Numbered from the stretch's first letter, positions 8,203-17,843 are shown. The stretch is DNA of 39,556 nt from Microbacteriaceae bacterium (GCA_947453475.1 CANGGK010000007.1:1-39556), one strand, 5' to 3'. The notes: generated by a model not told the origin, from the sequence alone. Numbers and translations are program-made.

Positions 8203-9108
8203 ATGGCGGGTTTCGAGACTCTCGTCGACGCCTACATTAGGCACCTCACAATCGAGCGCGGTGTGGCCAAGAACACCATTAGTGCCTATCGCCGCGATCT
8301 AAAGCGCTATCTCGAGTTTCTAGAGGCTCGAAGCATCGATTCGATTGACCAAATAACCGAATTGGTGGTTCAAGACTTTGCCGAACAACTAGTTTCGAAA
8401 GGTGGCTTGTCGGCAACCTCGGTTGCGAGAGTCTTGGCCGGTGTTCGCGGCATTCATAAATACTGGCTGCTCGAGAATCTAACCAACGCCGACCCGGCAG
8501 CAACGGTCAAACCGCCAAAGGCTCCCCGTCGCCTACCTAAGGCGATAACCGTCGAACAGGTCGAAGCGCTGTTGAACGCGGTCGGCGGCGATGATCCGAT
8601 TCAGGTTCGAGACCGCGCCATGCTTGAACTGCTTTATGCAACCGGGGCTCGCATCACCGAGATAGTGTCGCTTGATCTGGATGATCTGGTTGACCCCACT
8701 CTGCTGCGGGTTCTAGGCAAAGGCTCTAAGGAGCGCATTGTTCCGGTTGGGCGCTATGCCCAAAGCGCACTAGACGCCTACCTGGTGCGCACCCGGCCCC
8801 TGGTAGCTGCAAATGGCAAAGGAACAGCCGCCCTATTTTTGAACCAGCGAGGCGGCCGGCTGAGTCGCCAGAGTGCGTGGCAGATCATCCATGACGCCAG
8901 TATTGCTGCCAAGTTGCCTGGTGAGATCTCACCGCACACGCTGCGGCACTCATTTGCAACCCATCTGCTGGAGGGCGGAGCCGACGTCAGGGTGGTTCAG
9001 GAACTGCTCGGGCACTCATCCGTGGCAACCACGCAGATTTACACACTTGTTACCGTAGACGCGCTTCGTGAGGTCTATGCGACAGCGCATCCCCGCGCTC
9101 GGCGGTAG
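8203..9108 (+). CDS. xerD: Tyrosine recombinase XerD
   Basis: XerD works with XerC at the dif site to resolve chromosome dimers. The 301-residue protein has an N-terminal SAM-like DNA-binding domain (about residues 5-95) and a C-terminal catalytic domain. The catalytic set is Arg150 (ATGARITE), Lys176 (GKGSKER), His245 and Arg248 (HTLRHSF), His271 (LLGHSS) and Tyr280 (TTQIYT). Length is normal. The ATG at 8203 follows the Nudix stop by four bases. The neighbours parA, scpA and scpB place it in a chromosome-segregation block conserved in actinobacteria, which supports XerD rather than a phage integrase. Confidence 0.95.
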   Translation: MAGFETLVDAYIRHLTIERGVAKNTISAYRRDLKRYLEFLEARSIDSIDQITELVVQDFAEQLVSKGGLSATSVARVLAGVRGIHKYWLLENLTNADPAATVKPPKAPRRLPKAITVEQVEALLNAVGGDDPIQVRDRAMLELLYATGARITEIVSLDLDDLVDPTLLRVLGKGSKERIVPVGRYAQSALDAYLVRTRPLVAANGKGTAALFLNQRGGRLSRQSAWQIIHDASIAAKLPGEISPHTLRHSFATHLLEGGADVRVVQELLGHSSVATTQIYTLVTVDALREVYATAHPRARR

Positions 9109-9111
9109 GCT
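9106..9111 (+). promoter_or_regulatory. Candidate -10 element TAGGCT upstream of parA
   Basis: TAGGCT starts with the TAG stop codon of xerD. A start near 9118 would give a leader of about 30 bases that contains a strong GGGAGGA ribosome site before the ATG at 9149. The -35 is weak. It may drive the long parA-to-der run. Confidence 0.45.
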
Positions 9112-9148
9112 ATTACCAACAGGTTGCAACGTAATTTCGGGAGGAATC

Positions 9149-9988
9149 ATGGCAAAGGCAAACAAGGCACCATCAGATTCGCGTTTCGCGAAGCCAAAGC
9201 CGCTTAGCTCACACGGGCCGGCGCGCATTATTGCCATGTGCAACCAAAAAGGTGGAGTAGGTAAAACCACCACCAGCATCAACATGTCTGCGGCGCTCGC
9301 CGAATATGGTCGCAAGGTTCTGCTCGTTGACTATGACCCTCAGGGTGCGCTTTCAGCCGGTCTAGGTGTGAACGCCCACGATGCAGTGACTATTTATGAC
9401 CTGATGCTCGATCGCAAGATTGACCCAAAGACCGCCATTCAGCACACGGCAGTTGCGAACCTGGATGTGATTCCGGCAAACATTGAGCTTTCGGCTGCCG
9501 AAATGAAGTTGGTCAACGAAATTGCTCGCGAGCAGATCTTGGCAAACATCCTCAAGAAGGTAGCCGACGACTACGACGTAATCATCATCGACTGCCAGCC
9601 TTCGTTGGGTCTATTGACCGTAAATGCTTTGACCGCAGCACATGGAGTGATCATTCCTCTGGCCAGCGAGTTCTTTGCCCTTCGCGGCGTTGCCATCCTT
9701 GAAGATATCATCAGCAAGGTTCAGGAAGGTCTGAACCCCGCCTTGCAGCTAGACGGCATTTTGGCAACCATGTATGACGCTCGCACTTTGCATTCACGCG
9801 AAGTGCTCGATCGGTTGCACGAGGCCTTCGGTGAGAAGGTTTTCCGCAGCGTGATTAATCGCACCGTGAAGTTTCCGGATGCCACCGTTGCGCAAGCACC
9901 GATCACCGTTTATGCACCTGATTCAGATGCGGCTGAGGCCTACCGCACCGTCGCGCGTGAACTAGTGGATCGTGGCTGCGCCCCATAA
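9149..9988 (+). CDS. parA: ParA-family chromosome segregation ATPase (Rv1708-like)
   Basis: This 279-residue protein has the deviant Walker A KGGVGKTT (residues 34-41), VLLVDYDPQGALS and the Walker B-like DVIIIDCQPSLG. Residues 1-25 form a basic, flexible N terminus. The ATG at 9149 has the strong GGGAGGA site eight bases before it. No parB gene follows; instead scpA overlaps the end by 17 bases, as at Rv1708-Rv1710. This is therefore the Soj/ParA-like paralogue linked to scpAB, not necessarily the origin-proximal ParA of the parABS system. It probably acts with ScpAB and SMC in chromosome organisation (inference). Confidence 0.92.
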   Translation: MAKANKAPSDSRFAKPKPLSSHGPARIIAMCNQKGGVGKTTTSINMSAALAEYGRKVLLVDYDPQGALSAGLGVNAHDAVTIYDLMLDRKIDPKTAIQHTAVANLDVIPANIELSAAEMKLVNEIAREQILANILKKVADDYDVIIIDCQPSLGLLTVNALTAAHGVIIPLASEFFALRGVAILEDIISKVQEGLNPALQLDGILATMYDARTLHSREVLDRLHEAFGEKVFRSVINRTVKFPDATVAQAPITVYAPDSDAAEAYRTVARELVDRGCAP

Positions 9989-10799
9989 CCAAGACCTGGC
10001 TGAGGCGACCGAAAAAGCTAGCGGATTCGCGGTCAGCCTAGGTAATTTTGAGGGGCCATTTGACCTACTGCTTTCGTTGATTTCGAAGCATGAAATGGAT
10101 ATCACTGAGATTTCGCTCAGTAGGGTTACCGATGAGTTCATCTCGTACCTGAAGAGCCTTGACGACGATGAAGAACTAGATCAAGCCAGCGAATTCCTGG
10201 TTATTGCTGCGACTCTACTAGACCTAAAAATTGCCGGGCTTCTGCCTAAGGGTGAGGTCGTCGATGCCGAAGACGTTGCGCTGCTCGAAGCCCGAGACCT
10301 CTTGTTTGCTCGTTTGCTTCAGTACCGAGCATTCAAGGAAATTTCGAGCTGGTTCTCGACCGCACTGGCTTTGGAGGGAAACCGAGTTCCACGCGAAGTG
10401 CAGATGGAGGAGCGCTTCCGAAAGCAAAAACCTGAACTGGTTTGGACGCTGACGCTATCGGAGTTTTACAAGCTCTCACAAGAAGTTCTCACGCCACGTG
10501 AGATTCCTTCGGTTGGTTTGACACACCTGCACGCTCCTCGTGTTTCGATTCGCGAGCAGGCAACCGAGGTAATTGCCATGCTTAGAAAGTCACGCAACCT
10601 GAGCTTTAGGGACCTCATCGGTTCGGTTAAGGACCGTGGCGTTGTGGTTGCCCGATTCTTGGCAGTTCTTGAGCTTTACCGACTCTCTGCGATCAGTTTT
10701 GAACAGGTTTCGCCTTTGGGCGACCTGCAACTAACCTGGCGCGCAGAAAACTTTGACGATGAACAACTAGCCACACTTGGAGCTGACTATGACTCTTGA
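9972..10799 (+). CDS. scpA: Segregation and condensation protein A
   Basis: ScpA is the kleisin subunit that bridges the SMC heads. The 275-residue protein shows the typical N-terminal FEGPFDLLLSLISKHEMDI and the following acidic helix with EFLVIAATLLDLK. The C-terminal winged-helix part contains SFRDLIGS and VVARFLAVLELYR. The GTG at 9972 overlaps the end of parA by 17 bases and gives the usual short leader before the kleisin motif. scpA overlaps scpB by 11 bases. The order parA-scpA-scpB is widely conserved in actinobacteria. Confidence 0.94.
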   Translation: MAAPHNQDLAEATEKASGFAVSLGNFEGPFDLLLSLISKHEMDITEISLSRVTDEFISYLKSLDDDEELDQASEFLVIAATLLDLKIAGLLPKGEVVDAEDVALLEARDLLFARLLQYRAFKEISSWFSTALALEGNRVPREVQMEERFRKQKPELVWTLTLSEFYKLSQEVLTPREIPSVGLTHLHAPRVSIREQATEVIAMLRKSRNLSFRDLIGSVKDRGVVVARFLAVLELYRLSAISFEQVSPLGDLQLTWRAENFDDEQLATLGADYDS

Positions 10800-11349
10800 T
10801 GTAAACACCAGGGGAGCCCTCGAGGCGATTTTGATGATTACCGATGCGCCAGTTTCGCTGGTTGCCTTGGCCAGTGCGCTTGAATACCCAGTAAAAGAGG
10901 TGCGTGACGCTGTTCTCGCACTCAAGGCTGAGTATGACGGTGCCGATGGTGGCCAACCGCGTGGATTCGAGCTTCGCGAAGTCGGAGCCGGTTGGAGAAT
11001 TTACGTTCGCCAAGAATTCGACTGGGCCGTTCGCATGTTTATCTCAAACGAAAACCCGACCAAGCTAAGTCAGGCCGCGCTAGAAACCCTTGCGGTCATT
11101 GCTTATAAGCAACCAATTTCACGAGGTCAGATTGCCTCAATCCGTGCAGTAAATGTTGATTCGGTAGTGCGCACCTTGCTCAGCCGCGGCCTCATCACGG
11201 AGCTTTACACCGACTCAGAAACCGGTGCCATTAATTACGGAACGAGTGAGCTCTTGCTAGAACTTCTCGGTATCAACTCTTTGGATGAGATGCCACTAAT
11301 CAGCCCATACCTGCCAGACGCGAACAGTAACTTCGATGTCGAACTCTAA
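10789..11349 (+). CDS. scpB: Segregation and condensation protein B
   Basis: ScpB forms a dimer of winged-helix domains that binds ScpA in the SMC condensin complex. The 186-residue protein contains the hallmark ETLAVIAYKQPISRGQI, then VRTLLSRGLITE and YGTSELLLELLGI. The ATG at 10789 has GGAG seven bases upstream. It starts inside scpA and overlaps the next gene by 14 bases, so translation is probably coupled through scpA-scpB-rluB. Confidence 0.94.
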   Translation: MTLDVNTRGALEAILMITDAPVSLVALASALEYPVKEVRDAVLALKAEYDGADGGQPRGFELREVGAGWRIYVRQEFDWAVRMFISNENPTKLSQAALETLAVIAYKQPISRGQIASIRAVNVDSVVRTLLSRGLITELYTDSETGAINYGTSELLLELLGINSLDEMPLISPYLPDANSNFDVEL

Positions 11350-12154
11350 AGACGAGAACGCCGCAGGCGTAAGACTTCAGAAGGTAATGGCCTCGGCCGG
11401 CGTGGCATCGCGTCGCGTTTGCGAGGACTACATCACCCAGGGCCGCGTCAAGGTAAACGGAAAGGTGGTTACCGAACTCGGTACCCGAATCAACCCGGAC
11501 GTTGACAAGGTGACCGTTGGTGGCACGCCGATTCAGCTAGACGCATCACGCGTTTACCTGGCGCTAAACAAGCCGTACGGCGTGGTTAGCTCTATGGCCG
11601 ATGAAAACGGGCGCGGCGACCTAAGCCAGTTCGTGGTTGGCTACGACCGCGTCTTCAACGTAGGGCGTTTGGATGCCGAAACCACCGGGTTGATCATCAT
11701 GACCAATGACGGTGAATTGGCGCACAAGTTGGCGCACCCCAAGTTTGGTGTCACAAAGACCTATGTTGCCCGTGTCGAAGGAGTGGTTACTCCGGCGACG
11801 ATTCACAAACTGTTGAGCGGGTTTGAGCTCGAAGACGGTTTGATTAAGGCCGATAAGGCACACATCGTTGATGTATCGGGCAATGAAAGCCTGGTCGAGG
11901 TTGTGCTGCACTCTGGCCGCAACCGCATCGTTCGCCGCATGTTTGACTTTGTCGAACACCCAGTTCTAGGCCTCGTTCGACGCCAGTTTGGCCCGATTCA
12001 GCTCGGGCCTCTAAAAGAGGGTCGCGTTCGCGAACTCAGTAAAATAGAGGTTGGTGCGCTGTTAAAGGCTGCCGAAGGCGGAGTCGAGCGTGCTCCGCGA
12101 CCACGAGCTAAGCCAGGTAAGGCGGCTCCGGCAAAGAATACAAAGAGGCGGTAA
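11336..12154 (+). CDS. rluB: RluB/RsuA-family 23S/16S rRNA pseudouridine synthase
   Basis: The 272-residue protein has an N-terminal S4 domain (RLQKVMASAGVASRR, with VKVNGKVV) and the RsuA/RluB/E/F catalytic domain. The catalytic Asp lies in GRLDAETTGLIIMTND, and SGRNRIVRRMF is conserved. The last 30 or so residues are a basic Lys/Arg/Pro/Ala tail typical of actinobacterial members. The ATG at 11336 lies inside scpB. The homologue Rv1711 occupies the same place in M. tuberculosis. Assignment to RluB rather than RsuA rests on this context. Confidence 0.9.
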   Translation: MSNSKDENAAGVRLQKVMASAGVASRRVCEDYITQGRVKVNGKVVTELGTRINPDVDKVTVGGTPIQLDASRVYLALNKPYGVVSSMADENGRGDLSQFVVGYDRVFNVGRLDAETTGLIIMTNDGELAHKLAHPKFGVTKTYVARVEGVVTPATIHKLLSGFELEDGLIKADKAHIVDVSGNESLVEVVLHSGRNRIVRRMFDFVEHPVLGLVRRQFGPIQLGPLKEGRVRELSKIEVGALLKAAEGGVERAPRPRAKPGKAAPAKNTKRR

Positions 12155-12156
12155 AC

Positions 12157-12519
12157 ATGGCACTCAAAGCGATCCGCGGGGCAATTCAGCTCGATGTCGA
12201 CGAGCGCGAGCACCTGCTCAAATCAACCGCAGAATTGTTGACCAAGATGTTGCACGCGAATGACATCGCAAATGGGCAACTGATCAATATCTTTTTCACG
12301 GCGACACCAGACCTAGTTAGCGAGTTTCCGGCGGTAGCCGCGCGCGAACTTGGCTTGGGCGACGTGCCACTGATGTGTTTTGTGGAGATGGACGTAGCCA
12401 AGGCTATGCCAAGGGTGATTCGCATCATGATTCAAGCCGACTTGGATGTAGCCCGAGCAGAGGTTCAGCACGTCTACTTGCGCGGAGCCACCGCGCTTCG
12501 CCAGGATATCGCTCAGTGA
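12157..12519 (+). CDS. aroH: Monofunctional AroH-class chorismate mutase
   Basis: The enzyme converts chorismate to prephenate. The 120-residue protein is the trimeric pseudo-alpha/beta-barrel AroH class, not the all-helical AroQ class: it has RGAIQLDVDEREHLL, IFFTATPDLVSEFPAVAAREL, MCFVEMDV and HVYLRGATALR, all typical of Bacillus AroH. The Arg in RGAIQLD and the Arg in YLRGA match catalytic positions. The ATG at 12157 has an AAAGAGGCGG site. It overlaps the prephenate dehydrogenase gene by four bases (GTGA), so two consecutive steps of tyrosine synthesis are coupled. In M. tuberculosis this pair is not between Rv1711 and cmk. Confidence 0.92.
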   Translation: MALKAIRGAIQLDVDEREHLLKSTAELLTKMLHANDIANGQLINIFFTATPDLVSEFPAVAARELGLGDVPLMCFVEMDVAKAMPRVIRIMIQADLDVARAEVQHVYLRGATALRQDIAQ

Positions 12520-13604
12520 TTGCCGCTGCTCGCATCCAAGGACCTGTTCGCGTAGTCGGCGCAGGTCTACTTGGCACGAGCATTGGTCTAGGGCTCACCA
12601 AACTAGGCGTTCAGGTAACACTTGAAGATTCATCGCCAGCAAACCTAAAACTTGCCATTGATTACGGGGCTGGGGTGCGGGCCTCTGAAGGCGATAATCC
12701 CGCATTGATCGTGGTCTGCGTACCGCCCGATGTAACCGCAGCGGTAGTCGCTCGGGAGCTTGAGGCTTTTTCGAATGCCGTTGTCACCGACGTAGCTAGC
12801 GTCAAGGCTCAAGTGCTTGCAGAGCTGAAGACGCTCGGAGCTGACTTAAGTCGTTACGTTGGTTCTCACCCGATGGCTGGTCGCGAACGCGGCGGAGCGC
12901 TTTCTGGTCGCGCCGATCTCTTTGTTGGGCGCCCATGGGTTATTTCGGCCAACAGCCTCAACGCTGGCCCGTCGGTTGCTCTAGTCGAAGATTTGGCCAT
13001 TGATCTTGGTTCGGCTCCGCTAAAAGTCTCGGCAAGTGAGCACGATCGTGCCGTTGCTCTGGTTTCTCACGTGCCGCAGCTGGTTTCAAGCTTGCTGGCT
13101 GCCCGTTTGGTTGAAGCCGATGCCGCGGATGTTTCGCTCGCCGGCCAGGGGCTTCGAGACACAACGCGCATTGCCGCCAGCGACCCAAAGCTCTGGCTGC
13201 AAATCTTGACAGCAAATTCCACCGAGGTCGCCCCGGTTCTAAAAGCTCTTGAGGCAGACCTGCACTCGCTCGTCGAATCACTTGAGAATATCGACCAGGC
13301 CGGTTCGCTCGCTACGGTTAGTCGCGCGCTAGAAGCCGGAAATCGCGGTGTGGAGCGCATCCCTGGCAAGCACGGCACAAAGGCTGCGACTTACGCTCAG
13401 GTCGTGGTCATGATTGCTGACAAACCGGGCGAGCTTGGTCGACTGTTTAATGAGGTCGGCGAGATCGGCGTGAACATCGAAGAACTCAAGTTGGAGCACT
13501 CACCGAGCGCACCGGTCGGTTTGGTCGAACTTTACGTCTTGCCCTCGGTAGAACAGAAACTGATCACAGACCTCGAAGAGCGCGGCTGGAAGATAGCCGG
13601 ATGA
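12516..13604 (+). CDS. tyrA: Prephenate dehydrogenase with C-terminal ACT domain
   Basis: This enzyme makes 4-hydroxyphenylpyruvate from prephenate for tyrosine synthesis. The 362-residue protein starts with the dinucleotide-binding GAGLLGTSIG, has the active-site His in GSHPMAGRERGG and the family motif HDRAVALVSHVPQL. Residues about 285-362 form an ACT domain (VVMIADKPGELGRLFNEVGEIGVN), suggesting allosteric control by an amino acid, probably tyrosine. The GTG at 12516 overlaps the aroH stop, and the stop overlaps cmk (ATGA). An upstream frame extension to 12375 lies inside aroH and was not used. Confidence 0.93.
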   Translation: MIAAARIQGPVRVVGAGLLGTSIGLGLTKLGVQVTLEDSSPANLKLAIDYGAGVRASEGDNPALIVVCVPPDVTAAVVARELEAFSNAVVTDVASVKAQVLAELKTLGADLSRYVGSHPMAGRERGGALSGRADLFVGRPWVISANSLNAGPSVALVEDLAIDLGSAPLKVSASEHDRAVALVSHVPQLVSSLLAARLVEADAADVSLAGQGLRDTTRIAASDPKLWLQILTANSTEVAPVLKALEADLHSLVESLENIDQAGSLATVSRALEAGNRGVERIPGKHGTKAATYAQVVVMIADKPGELGRLFNEVGEIGVNIEELKLEHSPSAPVGLVELYVLPSVEQKLITDLEERGWKIAG

Positions 13605-14281
13605 GTAAATTTTTAGTAGCGATCGATGGCCCGGCGGGTTCGGGCAAATCAAGCGTCTCGAAGCAGGTTGCCCGAGAGTTGGGCTTCGGATACCTTGACA
13701 CCGGTGCCGCATACCGCGCCTTGGCTTGGGCTGTGCAAAACTTGCCCGATTTCAGCCTTGAGGCACTGCCAAGCAAAGACTTGACCACCGAATTCGAATA
13801 TCAAATCTCGCTCAACCCCGATGACTATTGGGTTCGAGTGGGGGAGACCGACCTAACCGCGGCCATCAGAGCCACCGCCGTGGCGGAATCGGTTTCGGCA
13901 GTTGCGCGAATCCCAGAAGTACGAACATTCATGAAGTCGCTGACTCGCGACTTGGTGGCTAAGTCGACATCGCCGGGAGTTGTTGTGGAAGGGCGCGACA
14001 TAACCACAGTGGTCGCTCCGGATGCAGAAATAAAAATTCTCCTAACTGCCAACGAAGCGGTTAGACTTAAGAGACGCTCAGCTGAACTTTCCGAAGCCAA
14101 TGCTGCAAGCGTCAAGCGTCAAGTTTCAGAACGTGACGCCAGCGACTCAAAGGTCGTTGACTTTATGACTCCCGCACCGGGGGTCCAACTCGTGGATTCT
14201 TCTGATCTCAACTTCGAACAGACGGTTAATGCTGTTATTTCGCTGATTGAGCAGTCTGGGTCTACTAAGGAATCCAAATGA
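13601..14281 (+). CDS. cmk: Cytidylate kinase
   Basis: This kinase phosphorylates CMP and dCMP. The 226-residue protein begins with the P-loop [12 protein letters not shown], followed by [14 protein letters not shown] for nucleotide binding, and has [12 protein letters not shown] and the lid segment RLKRRSAEL. Length is normal. Its ATG overlaps the tyrA stop and its stop overlaps the der start, both as ATGA, so all three are probably translated in a coupled way. cmk-der adjacency is general in actinobacteria. Confidence 0.95.
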   Translation: MSKFLVAIDGPAGSGKSSVSKQVARELGFGYLDTGAAYRALAWAVQNLPDFSLEALPSKDLTTEFEYQISLNPDDYWVRVGETDLTAAIRATAVAESVSAVARIPEVRTFMKSLTRDLVAKSTSPGVVVEGRDITTVVAPDAEIKILLTANEAVRLKRRSAELSEANAASVKRQVSERDASDSKVVDFMTPAPGVQLVDSSDLNFEQTVNAVISLIEQSGSTKESK

Positions 14282-15828
14282 TTGAAGAAGAATTCGACGA
14301 CCTAGACGGCGACGAAGTCGAAGTTGAGTACGTGGCCATTGACCCGGCCGACCAAGACTTCATTGAGCGACTCAAAAACATGAGCACCGTTGAAGAAGAG
14401 AACCGTGCACGCATTTTGCGTTCTGGTCTTGAAGACTACGACCTCGAAGACGACGACCTCGAGATTATCGAGAGCGAGCTAGACCTATCGGCTGGCCCGG
14501 TTTACCTTCCGGCTTTGCCTGTACTGGCGATTGTTGGCCGACCAAACGTTGGTAAATCAGCGCTGGTCAACCGCATCTTGGGCCGTCGCGAAGCTGTCGT
14601 AGAAGACAAGCCTGGCGTTACCCGCGACCGAGTTTCATACAAGGCTGAGTGGAACGAACGAAAGTTCACCCTCGTCGACACCGGCGGCTGGGAGCCAGAC
14701 GCCAAGGGAATCGACAAGTCTGTTGCCCTTCAGGCTGAAATCGCCATCGAGCTTTCAGATGCAGTGTTATTCGTAGTCGACGCCATGGTTGGTGCCACCG
14801 GTTCGGATGAACGCGTGGTCAAGTTGCTTCGCGCATCAGGCCGACCAGTGATTTTGGTAGCTAACAAGATTGACGATGCCCGCCAAGAGCCAGAAGCCGC
14901 TTCACTTTGGTCACTCGGTCTAGGCGAGCCATACCCGGTTTCAGCGGTCCACGGACGTGGTGTCGCTGACCTGTTAGATGCCGCCATGGCGGTACTGCCA
15001 AAGGTTTCAGGTGTAGCCAAGGAGGAATTCGGCGGACCTCGTCGCGTTGCCCTAATTGGCCGCCCAAACGTTGGTAAGTCATCGCTGTTGAACAAGGCCG
15101 TGGGTTCAGAACGTGCCGTAGTAAACGACCTTGCCGGAACCACTCGCGACCCAATCGACGAGCAGGTTGAACTCGGTGGAAAGATTTGGCGCTTCGTCGA
15201 CACCGCGGGTATCCGCCGCCGTCTGCACCTTGCGCAAGGCGCCGATTTCTATGCATCACTTCGCACGGCAGCCGCTCTCGAGCGCGCTGAAGTAGCGGTT
15301 GTCTTGTTCGACGTTACCCAGCCGATTAGCGAGGCCGACATCCGCATCGTCGACATGGCCCTCGAATCTGGTCGTGCCCTTGTTCTAGCGTTCAATAAGT
15401 GGGACGAGCTGGATGATGAGCGTCGTCGTTACCTAGAGCGCGAAATTGAACAAGATTTGGCTCACGTTGACTGGGCTCCGCGCGTAAACATTTCTGCGAA
15501 GACTGGGCGTCACCTAGAGAAGCTGGTTCCAGCACTCGAAGTTGCTCTTGATTCATGGGATCAGCGAATTGCGACCGGCAAGCTAAATGCCTTCATCCAG
15601 GAACTGACCATGGAGACGCCGCACCCTGTTCGCGGTGGCAAGCAGCCTCGTATCCTCTTTGCTACCCAGGCTGGCAGCCGCCCGCCAAAGTTTGTTCTCT
15701 TCACCACCGGATTCTTGGACCCGGGTTACCGCCGCTTCATTCAGCGTCGCCTTCGCGAAACCTACGGTTTCGAGGGAACCCCGATCGAGGTCGGAATGCG
15801 TGTGCGCGAGAAGCGCAAGCGCACTTAA
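14278..15828 (+). CDS. der: Ribosome assembly GTPase Der (EngA) with a long acidic N terminus
   Basis: Der has two tandem GTPase domains and acts in 50S ribosome assembly. The 516-residue protein has G1 motifs [12 protein letters not shown] (from about residue 87) and [12 protein letters not shown] (from about 260), DTGGW and DTAGI G3 motifs, NKID and NKWD G4 motifs, and a C-terminal KH-like domain ending in a basic tail. The first 80 or so residues are strongly acidic (Asp/Glu-rich) and precede the first GTPase domain. A shorter acidic extension is usual in actinobacteria; this one is long. The frame is open from the ATG at 14278, which overlaps the cmk stop. Confidence 0.95.
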   Translation: MIEEEFDDLDGDEVEVEYVAIDPADQDFIERLKNMSTVEEENRARILRSGLEDYDLEDDDLEIIESELDLSAGPVYLPALPVLAIVGRPNVGKSALVNRILGRREAVVEDKPGVTRDRVSYKAEWNERKFTLVDTGGWEPDAKGIDKSVALQAEIAIELSDAVLFVVDAMVGATGSDERVVKLLRASGRPVILVANKIDDARQEPEAASLWSLGLGEPYPVSAVHGRGVADLLDAAMAVLPKVSGVAKEEFGGPRRVALIGRPNVGKSSLLNKAVGSERAVVNDLAGTTRDPIDEQVELGGKIWRFVDTAGIRRRLHLAQGADFYASLRTAAALERAEVAVVLFDVTQPISEADIRIVDMALESGRALVLAFNKWDELDDERRRYLEREIEQDLAHVDWAPRVNISAKTGRHLEKLVPALEVALDSWDQRIATGKLNAFIQELTMETPHPVRGGKQPRILFATQAGSRPPKFVLFTTGFLDPGYRRFIQRRLRETYGFEGTPIEVGMRVREKRKRT

Positions 15829-15836
15829 GCAAAAGC

Positions 15837-15870
15837 AAAACCCCGTTGGCTTCATTGGCAACGGGGTTTT
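15837..15870. terminator. Bidirectional terminator between der and prpE
   Basis: AAAACCCCGTTG and its exact complement flank a ten-base loop. The stem is followed by TTTT on both strands. It begins eight bases after the der stop and lies 25 bases beyond the prpE stop on the other strand, so it can end both convergent transcripts. Confidence 0.9.
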
Positions 15871-15894
15871 CTTTTACCGGGGGCAAACCCGGCG

Positions 15895-17811
15895 CTATTT
15901 CGAAGGGTGGTACTGCTCGGCCAGAGCAACCTTCAAATCATCTAGCACGGTTGGATCTTCGATGGTCGGCGGCACCGTGTAACTATCTCCATCTACTATC
16001 TGGCGCATCGTCTTGCGCAGCACCTTGCCTGAGCGGGTCTTAGGTAAGCGCTGGAGGATAATCACATCCTTGAACGCGGCCACTGGCCCGACAACGTCGC
16101 GCACAATTGCGATCACCTGTTTGCGAAGAGTCTCCTCGTCGATCTCGTGACCGTGCTTGAAGGTTACGAAACCCACCGCACGCTGGCCCTTGAGCTCATC
16201 CTTGACGCCGGTGACGGCACATTCGGCTACCGCTTCGTGACCGGCAATCGCTTCCTCGAGCTGCCCGGTTGAAAGTCGGTGACCGGCAACGTTAATCACA
16301 TCATCGGTGCGACCCATGACGTAGACGTAACCGTCTTCGTCGATTCGGCCAGAGTCGCCGGTTGCATAAAAGCCGTCAAAAACGTTGAGATAGGCCTTTT
16401 CGTAACCGTCTGGTCGGCCCCACAGCCCAGCGAGTGTGCCCGGCGGCATCGGCAAGCTAATCACAATGTTTCCATCCTTGGAGCCCTTTACCGGAGCGCC
16501 CTTAGAGTCGACGACAGAGATGTTGTAACCGGGCACCGGAACGCTAGGGGAGCCGGGCTTCACCGGAAGGCTCTCTAGACCGCGTGGGTTGGCGGCGATT
16601 GGCCAGCCGGTTTCGGTCTGCCACCAGTTGTCAACCACCGGGCAGTGCAGGCCATCATTAGCCCAATGATAGGTCTCGGTGTCTAGTCGTTCACCGGCGA
16701 GGAATAGTGTCTCGAGCTTGGAAATGTCGTATTTCTTCAACTCTTCGAGCTCGGGGTCCATTCGTCGAATCGCACGGATGGCGGTCGGGGCGGTGAATAG
16801 AACCTTTACTTCGTGCTCGGCTGCAACTCTCCAGAACGCTCCGGCGTCGGGGGTGCCAATAGGTTTTCCTTCGTAAAGCACTGTGGTTGCGCCGGCAATC
16901 AGAGGTGCATAGACGATGTATGAGTGTCCAACCACCCAGCCCACATCCGAGGCGGCCCACATGACGTCACCCGGGTCGATGTTATAAACGTTCTTCATTG
17001 ACCAGGCCATAGCCACGGCGTGGCCGCCATTGTCTCGAACGATACCCTTCGGGTTTCCGGTGGTGCCAGAAGTGTAAAGAATGTAGAGCGGGTCTTGAGC
17101 CGCTACGGCTACTGGGGCGTGCGGGGTTGCCGAGGCCACCGCCTCTTTCCAACTCAGCCAGTGCACCGAGGTCTTTTCATCGAAATCTTTGACCGATCCG
17201 GGCACTGCGGCTCGTTCGTGGACAATCACAGTTTCAACCGAACCCTTAGACAGCTCGAGTGCCTTCTCGATAATCGGCAAGTATTCAACATGGCGCCCAG
17301 GTTCGAAGCCCCCCGAGGAGGTAACAATCACCTTTGGTGTCGCGTCGTCGATTCGAACGGCGAGTTCATTTGCCGCGAATCCGCCGAAGACCACGGAGTG
17401 AATAGCGCCGAGACGAGCGCAGGCGAGCATTGCGTAAATTGCCTCGGGAATCATTGGCATGTAGATCAAAACTCGATCGCCCTTACTGATACCTTGCTTG
17501 GCAAGTGCGCCGGCAAACGAGGCCACCTTCTCTAGAAGCTCGTTGTAGGTATAGAACTTCTTGGTTCCGGTCATCGCCGAGTCGTAGATGATCGCGGTCT
17601 GGTCGCCTCGACCGGCCAACACGTGCCGGTCGATTGCGTTGTAGCAGGTGTTCAGCTCTGCGTCGGGAAACCAGCGGTAGACCGGGGCGGTGCGATCGTC
17701 CAAAGCCTGCTTAGGCGGCTTAATCCAATCAATCGCCGATGCGGCATCGAGCCAAAATTGGTTCGGATCTTGGGTGCTGGCCGCGTAGGCCTGACGATAG
17801 CTACCTGACAT
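15895..17811 (-). CDS. prpE: Propionyl-CoA synthetase (PrpE type)
   Basis: This ligase activates propionate to propionyl-CoA via an acyl-adenylate. The 638-residue protein is an acetyl-CoA-synthetase-like enzyme with DPNQFWLDAASAIDW at the N terminus, the AMP-binding loop YTSGTTGNPKG, DNWWQTETGWP, TGDSGRIDEDGY and the catalytic/acetylated Lys region PKTRSGKVLRK near the C terminus. The N-terminal sequence (RWFPDAELNTCYNAIDRH) resembles PrpE more than Acs. The ATG at 17811 has AGGAG upstream; the frame extends five codons further without better support. It diverges from the regulator and prpDBC genes, which supports propionate as substrate. Confidence 0.88.
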   Translation of the reverse strand: MSGSYRQAYAASTQDPNQFWLDAASAIDWIKPPKQALDDRTAPVYRWFPDAELNTCYNAIDRHVLAGRGDQTAIIYDSAMTGTKKFYTYNELLEKVASFAGALAKQGISKGDRVLIYMPMIPEAIYAMLACARLGAIHSVVFGGFAANELAVRIDDATPKVIVTSSGGFEPGRHVEYLPIIEKALELSKGSVETVIVHERAAVPGSVKDFDEKTSVHWLSWKEAVASATPHAPVAVAAQDPLYILYTSGTTGNPKGIVRDNGGHAVAMAWSMKNVYNIDPGDVMWAASDVGWVVGHSYIVYAPLIAGATTVLYEGKPIGTPDAGAFWRVAAEHEVKVLFTAPTAIRAIRRMDPELEELKKYDISKLETLFLAGERLDTETYHWANDGLHCPVVDNWWQTETGWPIAANPRGLESLPVKPGSPSVPVPGYNISVVDSKGAPVKGSKDGNIVISLPMPPGTLAGLWGRPDGYEKAYLNVFDGFYATGDSGRIDEDGYVYVMGRTDDVINVAGHRLSTGQLEEAIAGHEAVAECAVTGVKDELKGQRAVGFVTFKHGHEIDEETLRKQVIAIVRDVVGPVAAFKDVIILQRLPKTRSGKVLRKTMRQIVDGDSYTVPPTIEDPTVLDDLKVALAEQYHPSK

Positions 17812-17843
17812 TGCTGGTCTCCTCATTGAGTACTAACCATTAA

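Noticed and set aside
8203-9108. Integrase of a mobile element
   Set aside because: The position and complete residue set fit XerD; no attachment site, excisionase or phage gene is nearby.
9149-9988. ParA as part of a plasmid or parABS locus
   Set aside because: No parB follows and the neighbours are xerD and scpAB, the chromosomal Rv1708-type arrangement.
15895-17811. Acetyl-CoA synthetase as the product of this gene
   Set aside because: Similar overall, but the N-terminal sequence and the divergent methylcitrate operon point to propionyl-CoA synthetase. Acetate activity cannot be excluded.
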